From Rhodoblastus sp963713695 (GTDB taxonomy: Bacteria > Pseudomonadota > Alphaproteobacteria > Rhizobiales > Beijerinckiaceae), in contig CAVQMU010000010.1 of NCBI GenBank assembly GCA_963713695.1, positions 434,001-498,000 on the forward strand: DNA of 64,000 bases, read 5' to 3'. Below, piece after piece: positions 59,726 to 64,000 of this stretch. Position 1 is the first letter of the stretch. Each line of letters begins with the position of its first letter. The position numbers and the translations under genes are program-made. Below the pieces are notes generated by a model that had not been told where the DNA came from, did no database searches, and worked only from the letters and a program-made list of their open reading frames with translations.

Positions 59726-61093
59726 ATGACGGCCCGCGTGCTGGTAGTTGACGACGTCGTTCCCAACCTCAAGCTGCTCGAGGCGCGGCTGACGGCTGAA
59801 TATTTCGACGTGGTCACGGCGACGAACGGATTCGAGGCGCTCGAAATCTGCGAAAGGGGCGAATGCGACATCGTCCTGCTCGACGTGATGATGCCCGGCA
59901 TGGACGGGTTCGAAGTCTGCCGCAAGCTCAAGGCCAATCCTGAAACCCTGCACCTGCCCATCATCATGGTCACGGCGCTCGACCAGACCGCCGACCGCGT
60001 CAAGGGACTGGAGGCCGGGGCCGACGACTTCCTGACCAAGCCAATCGACGAGATCGCGCTTCTGGCGCGCGTGCGCTCGCTGGCCCGGCTCAAGCTGGTG
60101 GTGGACGAATTGCGCGCTCGCGCCACCACATCCGCCACGCTCGGCGTCACCGCCGCCGTCCGCCATGCGCTCGACGAAGGCCTCGGCGGCAAGGTGCTGC
60201 TGGTCGACGACCGCAACAATTCCTCTGATCGCATTGTCGCCGGCCTGCGCGGCCGCTACGAGGTCGACGTCGAGAGCGACGCGCACGAGGCGCTGTTGAG
60301 GGCCGGCGAGACCGATTATGAACTGGCGATCGTCAGCCTCGGCCTGTCCGGCTACGATGGCTTGCGGCTTTGCAGCCAGTTGCGTTCGCTCGACCGCACC
60401 CGCTACACGCCGCTGCTCATGCTGGCCGATCTCGAAGACCGCGCGCGAATCCTGCGCGGGCTCGACCTGGGAGTGAACGATTATATCGTCCGCCCCATCG
60501 ACAAGAACGAAATCATCGCCCGCGTTCGCACGCAAGTCAGGCGCAAGCGCTATGCCGACAGCCTGCGCAACAATGTGCAGGCCGCGATGGAAATGGCCGT
60601 CGTCGATCCGCTGACCGGACTCAACAACCGGCGTTATCTCGAATCGCATCTCGTCGGCCTGCTCGAGCAGGCGGCGCAGAAGGGCCGGCCGATTTCGACG
60701 ATGATCCTCGACATCGATCATTTCAAGAAGGTCAACGACACCTACGGCCACGACGCCGGCGACGAGGTGCTGAAGATGTTCGCGGCGCGCGTGAAACGCG
60801 TCGTGCGCGGCGCCGATCTGATGTGCCGCTTCGGCGGCGAGGAATTCATCGTCGTCATGCCCGACACCAAGCTCGCCATCGCGCAGATCGTCGGCGAGCG
60901 CATTCGCGCCGCGGTCGCAAACGCTCTCTTCCCGATCGAGAAGGGCGCGCGCTCCATCCCGATCACCGTCTCGATCGGCGTCGCCCATTCGAACGGCGAG
61001 GACACGCCCGACGCCTTGTTCAAGCGGGCCGACCAGGCGCTCTATGTCTCGAAGAACGCCGGCCGCAACCGCGTCACCGCCGCGGCGGCCTGA
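59726..61093 (+). CDS. pleD: PleD diguanylate cyclase response regulator
   Basis: A 455-aa protein: receiver 1 (phospho-acceptor in IVLLDVMMPGMDG), receiver 2 (~155-275, degenerate, VLLVDDRNNSSD and AIVSLGLSG) and a GGEEF cyclase (DPLTGLNNRRYLE, CRFGGEEFIVVMP). The RxxD allosteric I-site (RGAD) lies five residues before GGEEF, so c-di-GMP feedback is expected. This is the Caulobacter PleD architecture. ATG at 59726. Confidence 0.96.
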   Translation: MTARVLVVDDVVPNLKLLEARLTAEYFDVVTATNGFEALEICERGECDIVLLDVMMPGMDGFEVCRKLKANPETLHLPIIMVTALDQTADRVKGLEAGADDFLTKPIDEIALLARVRSLARLKLVVDELRARATTSATLGVTAAVRHALDEGLGGKVLLVDDRNNSSDRIVAGLRGRYEVDVESDAHEALLRAGETDYELAIVSLGLSGYDGLRLCSQLRSLDRTRYTPLLMLADLEDRARILRGLDLGVNDYIVRPIDKNEIIARVRTQVRRKRYADSLRNNVQAAMEMAVVDPLTGLNNRRYLESHLVGLLEQAAQKGRPISTMILDIDHFKKVNDTYGHDAGDEVLKMFAARVKRVVRGADLMCRFGGEEFIVVMPDTKLAIAQIVGERIRAAVANALFPIEKGARSIPITVSIGVAHSNGEDTPDALFKRADQALYVSKNAGRNRVTAAAA

Positions 61094-61101
61094 CCGGAGC
61101 G

Positions 61102-62829
61102 ATGCGCGAAATCCTGCGGTCGAATTATTTCGCGGCGGCTCTGGTCGTGCTTGCTGCGTGCGCGATCGCCGGATGGCTGATCGGCCCGATCGCCGATCCG
61201 CTCTATCTCGGCTGGTTGCATGAAGACCCGGTCACCATGCAGCACGCGTGGGAAGCCTATCGCGCCGATCCCGCCTCCGCCTTCACGCTTTCGACCACGC
61301 GCGTTTCCTGGCCCCTGCCCATCCTCGTCGCAATGTTCGACATCGTCCCGATCGTCGCATTGCCGCTGAAATTGCTCAGCCCGCTGCTGCCGCCGCATAT
61401 TCAATATTTCGGCCCGCTGTTTCTGTTCAACGCGGGACTGCAAGCCCTGTTCGCATGGCTGCTGTTCGAAGAGGCGCTTTCGCCTGAAACGAAAGTCGGC
61501 GAATCCGCGCCTGAGCGTCGCGCGGCCGCGATCCTCGCCGCCTTGCTGCTCGCAGCCGCGCCGGTTCTTTACGCGCGCTTTTATATGGGCCACCCGCCCC
61601 TGACGGCGCAATGGATGATCGTCGCGGCGCTCTGGCTTTACGCGCGCAGCGCTCGCGTCGGACGCCGCAGCACGCTCGTCGGCTTCGCGCTGCTGTTTGG
61701 CGTCGGCGGCGGCGTCAATCCCTATCTGCTGGTGATGGCCTCGGCCGCCTATCTCGCAACGCTCGGGCGGCTTGCGATGGAAGGGCGGCTGCAGGGACGC
61801 AGCGCGGCCTGGACGATCCTGCCTTTCGCGATCGGCTTTGCGTCGCTGATCGCCTTCGGCTTCTTCGATCCGCATTCGGCGGGCGTCATTCCCGGCAACG
61901 GTTATGGCTTCTACTCGGCCAATCTCAATTCCCTTTTCAATCCGCTGCCCGGCCAGCTGGGCTCGTCCTTCCTGCCGCCGTTGCCGCTTTGGAGCTTCGC
62001 GCAATATGAGGGCTACGGCTATCCGGGCGCGGGCGCGCTGCTGCTTGTCGTCGCGGGCCTTGCGGTCGCGCGGCGGCAGAACCTGCTCTATCAATCCTTC
62101 GCTTTGCCCTTGCTGTTGCTCGTCGCGGCGGGCGTGATCCTTGCCGCCTCGGATGTTGTGACGTTCGGCGAGAATTTCGCCGTCAAAATTCCGCTGCCCG
62201 AGGCATTGATCAAGCTGCTGACCAATTTTCGCAGTTCCGGACGCTTCATCTGGCTGGCGGACTATGGTCTCGTCGCGCTGGCCGGCTTCGTCCTGCTGCG
62301 CCATTGCGCGCCGCGCACGGCGCTGGCCGTGATGGCGCTGGCGGCCATCGTCCAGGTCGCCGATCTCGCCCGGCCGATGACCGATCTGAAACAACGTTTC
62401 GCCGAACGGACGCCCGAGCGGTTCAAAGATCCGATCTTCGCCGGTCTCGGACCGGCGCATCGCAGGCTGATCGTCGTCCCGCCCTGGCAATGCCAACCGG
62501 TCGAGGTTCGCCGGGCCAGCAGTTTCGAGCCATCGACGATGCTCGCCCTCGACAATGGGCTGGCGACCAACAGCTTTTATTCCGGCCGCTTGCCGCGCGA
62601 CCAGCAGGCGTATCATTGCGTCGAATTTCCGAAGATTTTCGCTCAGGCGAAGCCGGAACAGGAAAACGCCTACCTGTTTCTGCCGCAAGTTTTCGAAGCC
62701 CAAGGCGCCTCCGTTCTGGCGACGCATTTCTGCGATTTCGGCAATGGGTCGATCCTTTGCCGATCCGACCTCGGCAAGACCGGATTGTCTCCCAAGGCGC
62801 GCGCCGCAATTGACGCCGCGAGGCAATAG
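61102..62829 (+). CDS. DUF6311 membrane protein
   Basis: A 575-aa protein with about ten predicted helices in its N-terminal two-thirds (LRSNYFAAALVVLAACAIAGWLIG; PLTAQWMIVAALWLYA; YLLVMASAAYLATLG; FALPLLLLVAAGVILA; RTALAVMALAAIVQVADLA) and a soluble C-terminal domain (~440-575). It fits the DUF6311 group of putative glycosyltransferase-like membrane proteins. ATG at 61102 is eight bases after the pleD stop. Confidence 0.8.
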   Translation: MREILRSNYFAAALVVLAACAIAGWLIGPIADPLYLGWLHEDPVTMQHAWEAYRADPASAFTLSTTRVSWPLPILVAMFDIVPIVALPLKLLSPLLPPHIQYFGPLFLFNAGLQALFAWLLFEEALSPETKVGESAPERRAAAILAALLLAAAPVLYARFYMGHPPLTAQWMIVAALWLYARSARVGRRSTLVGFALLFGVGGGVNPYLLVMASAAYLATLGRLAMEGRLQGRSAAWTILPFAIGFASLIAFGFFDPHSAGVIPGNGYGFYSANLNSLFNPLPGQLGSSFLPPLPLWSFAQYEGYGYPGAGALLLVVAGLAVARRQNLLYQSFALPLLLLVAAGVILAASDVVTFGENFAVKIPLPEALIKLLTNFRSSGRFIWLADYGLVALAGFVLLRHCAPRTALAVMALAAIVQVADLARPMTDLKQRFAERTPERFKDPIFAGLGPAHRRLIVVPPWQCQPVEVRRASSFEPSTMLALDNGLATNSFYSGRLPRDQQAYHCVEFPKIFAQAKPEQENAYLFLPQVFEAQGASVLATHFCDFGNGSILCRSDLGKTGLSPKARAAIDAARQ

Positions 62830-62901
62830 ATTTCGAAAACGCCCAAACAGCTTCGTCCTTGAAGGCTGGAACAAAGCCGCCATTCGCGCGATGATGGCGC
62901 G

Positions 62902-64000
62902 ATGACCTCTCCCCCCTTTCGCATCCGCCAGATCGACCGAATCTCCTCAGTCGCCGCACAGGCCTGGGATTCCTGCGCCAATCCCGGCGGCGACGACGTC
63001 GCGAGCGACAAATTCACGGGCGAAAAATTCAATCCCTTCCTGACCCACGCCTTCCTCGAGGCGCTGGAAAGCACGGCTTGCGTCGGGGGCAGGACCGGCT
63101 GGTTTCCGGCGCATGTGCTGGTCGAGACCGCAGAGGGCAAGCTCGCCGCCTGCGCGCCCGCCTATTACAAGACCCATTCGCTCGGCGAATATGTGTTCGA
63201 CCAGGGCCTCGCCGAAGCCTTCGAGCGGGTGGGCGGCGATTATTATCCCAAGCTCCTGGTCGCCGTACCCTTCACGCCCGTTCCCGGCCGCCGCCTGCTG
63301 GTTGCCGCCGACGCCCCGCCGGGCGCTGGCGAAGCCCTCGTGCTCGGACTGCGCGCCCTGCGCGAAAAGGCCGGCGCCTCGTCGCTGCATGTCAATTTCC
63401 CCGACGAGGCCGACCAAAGCAGGCTTGAGGCGGCGGGCTTCCTGCCGCGCAAGGGCCAGCAGTTCCATTTCTTCAACCGCGGTTTCGAGACGTTCGACGA
63501 CTTCTTCGCGAGCCTCGCCTCGCGCAAGCGCAAGGCGATCCGCAAGGAGCGGCTGGAGGTGGCGGGGCATGGGCTCAAGATCGAATGGATCGTCGGCGGC
63601 GCGTTGACCGAAGCCCATTGGGACGCTTTTTTCGCCTTTTACATGGACACCGGCGATCGCAAATGGGGGCGACCCTACCTGACCCGAAAGTTCTTCTCGA
63701 AACTCGGCGCGACGCTCGGCGAGCGCGTGCTGCTGGTGCTGGCGAGCCGCGACGGCAAGCCGGTCGCCGGCGCGCTCAACCTGATCGGCGACGATGCGCT
63801 TTACGGCCGCAACTGGGGCGCGCTCGAGCAGGTTCCCGGGCTGCATTTCGAGCTTTGCTATTACCAGGCGATCGAATTCGCAATTTCACGCGGGCTCGCG
63901 CGCGTCGAAGCGGGCGCGCAGGGCGAGCACAAGCTTTCGCGCGGCTACGAACCCGTTGCGACCTTTTCGGCGCATGAATTCGCCGATCCGCGCCTCGCCC
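62902..64000 (+). CDS. Peptidogalycan biosynthesis/recognition (DUF482, GNAT-like) protein, partial
   Basis: 366 residues are visible and the frame runs off the window. It contains FLTHAFLEALESTACVGGRTGWFPAHVLVE, YYPKLLVAVPFTPVPGRRLLV and LASRKRKAIRKERLEVAGHG, all features of the DUF482 family (PF04339), which has a GNAT-like fold. Later AGALNLIGDDALYGRNWGALEQVPGLHFELCYYQAI and VEAGAQGEHKLSRGYEPV fit its catalytic half. ATG at 62902. The gene follows the DUF6311 gene by 72 bp. Confidence 0.85.
   Translation, partial: MTSPPFRIRQIDRISSVAAQAWDSCANPGGDDVASDKFTGEKFNPFLTHAFLEALESTACVGGRTGWFPAHVLVETAEGKLAACAPAYYKTHSLGEYVFDQGLAEAFERVGGDYYPKLLVAVPFTPVPGRRLLVAADAPPGAGEALVLGLRALREKAGASSLHVNFPDEADQSRLEAAGFLPRKGQQFHFFNRGFETFDDFFASLASRKRKAIRKERLEVAGHGLKIEWIVGGALTEAHWDAFFAFYMDTGDRKWGRPYLTRKFFSKLGATLGERVLLVLASRDGKPVAGALNLIGDDALYGRNWGALEQVPGLHFELCYYQAIEFAISRGLARVEAGAQGEHKLSRGYEPVATFSAHEFADPRLA

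Overview
The window is GC-rich, densely coded DNA from an alphaproteobacterium, most likely of the Hyphomicrobiales (Rhizobiales). The order is suggested by the family content: an ExoR-like Sel1-repeat protein, the DivK-PleD pair, HWE and HisKA_2 histidine kinases with single-domain receivers, a phasin, DUF3572, DUF2336 and DUF6311 proteins, LigD with two Ku proteins, and a palindromic repeat type common in that order. The family could be Beijerinckiaceae or Methylocystaceae, but that is a guess. No rRNA, tRNA, prophage, insertion sequence or CRISPR array was seen.

Layout. 1-6 kb: 3' end of valS, an outer-membrane porin-like gene bracketed by an 82-bp inverted repeat, an Nramp metal transporter, exoR and a MipA/OmpV protein. 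6-12.6 kb: a minus-strand clock-type operon, kaiC-kaiB-kaiB2-hybrid kinase with seven PAS domains, with yidD tucked against its end. 12.8-20 kb: two related receiver genes (the second frameshifted) around an atypical acyl-CoA dehydrogenase and a HisKA_2 kinase, then a DUF3175/DJ-1/amine oxidase operon and a phasin with a general-stress (EcfG-type) promoter. 20-24.6 kb: a non-homologous end-joining locus with two Ku genes and a three-domain LigD.

25.8-30 kb is the most striking region: an HWE kinase, an XRE regulator, a 125-aa photoactive yellow protein (PYP), a receiver protein and the p-coumarate:CoA ligase type that activates the PYP chromophore. A blue-light sensor module and a Kai module therefore lie about 16 kb apart. 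31-37 kb: thrS, two tandem paralogous small secreted proteins and an ECF sigma/anti-sigma/subtilisin operon. The two small genes share a TTGAACC-N16-CGACCC element, and a degenerate copy precedes the sigma gene.

37-48.8 kb is mixed metabolism and envelope: deoxyribosyltransferase, aldo/keto reductase, CMD protein, cytochrome c, a frameshifted secreted protein, nitroreductase, ParA, metallo-hydrolase, a YidB-Ala/Lys repeat-OmpA fusion, a CitE-like protein and DUF2336. 49-57.6 kb holds a very large DUF2339 membrane protein, an ArsR operon and a neighbouring operon that share a GTAAC-N6-GTTAC dyad, nudix and nadK, an FnrN/AadR-like oxygen sensor with a perfect FNR box upstream, and an AzlCD pair. 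57.8-64 kb holds an AT-rich, probably foreign methyltransferase, DUF3572, divK-pleD, a DUF6311 membrane protein and a partial DUF482/GNAT-type protein cut by the window end.

All functions come from reading the sequence and from family knowledge; no searches were run. Two single-base frameshifts (near 16254 and 41740) could be real decay or sequence errors.
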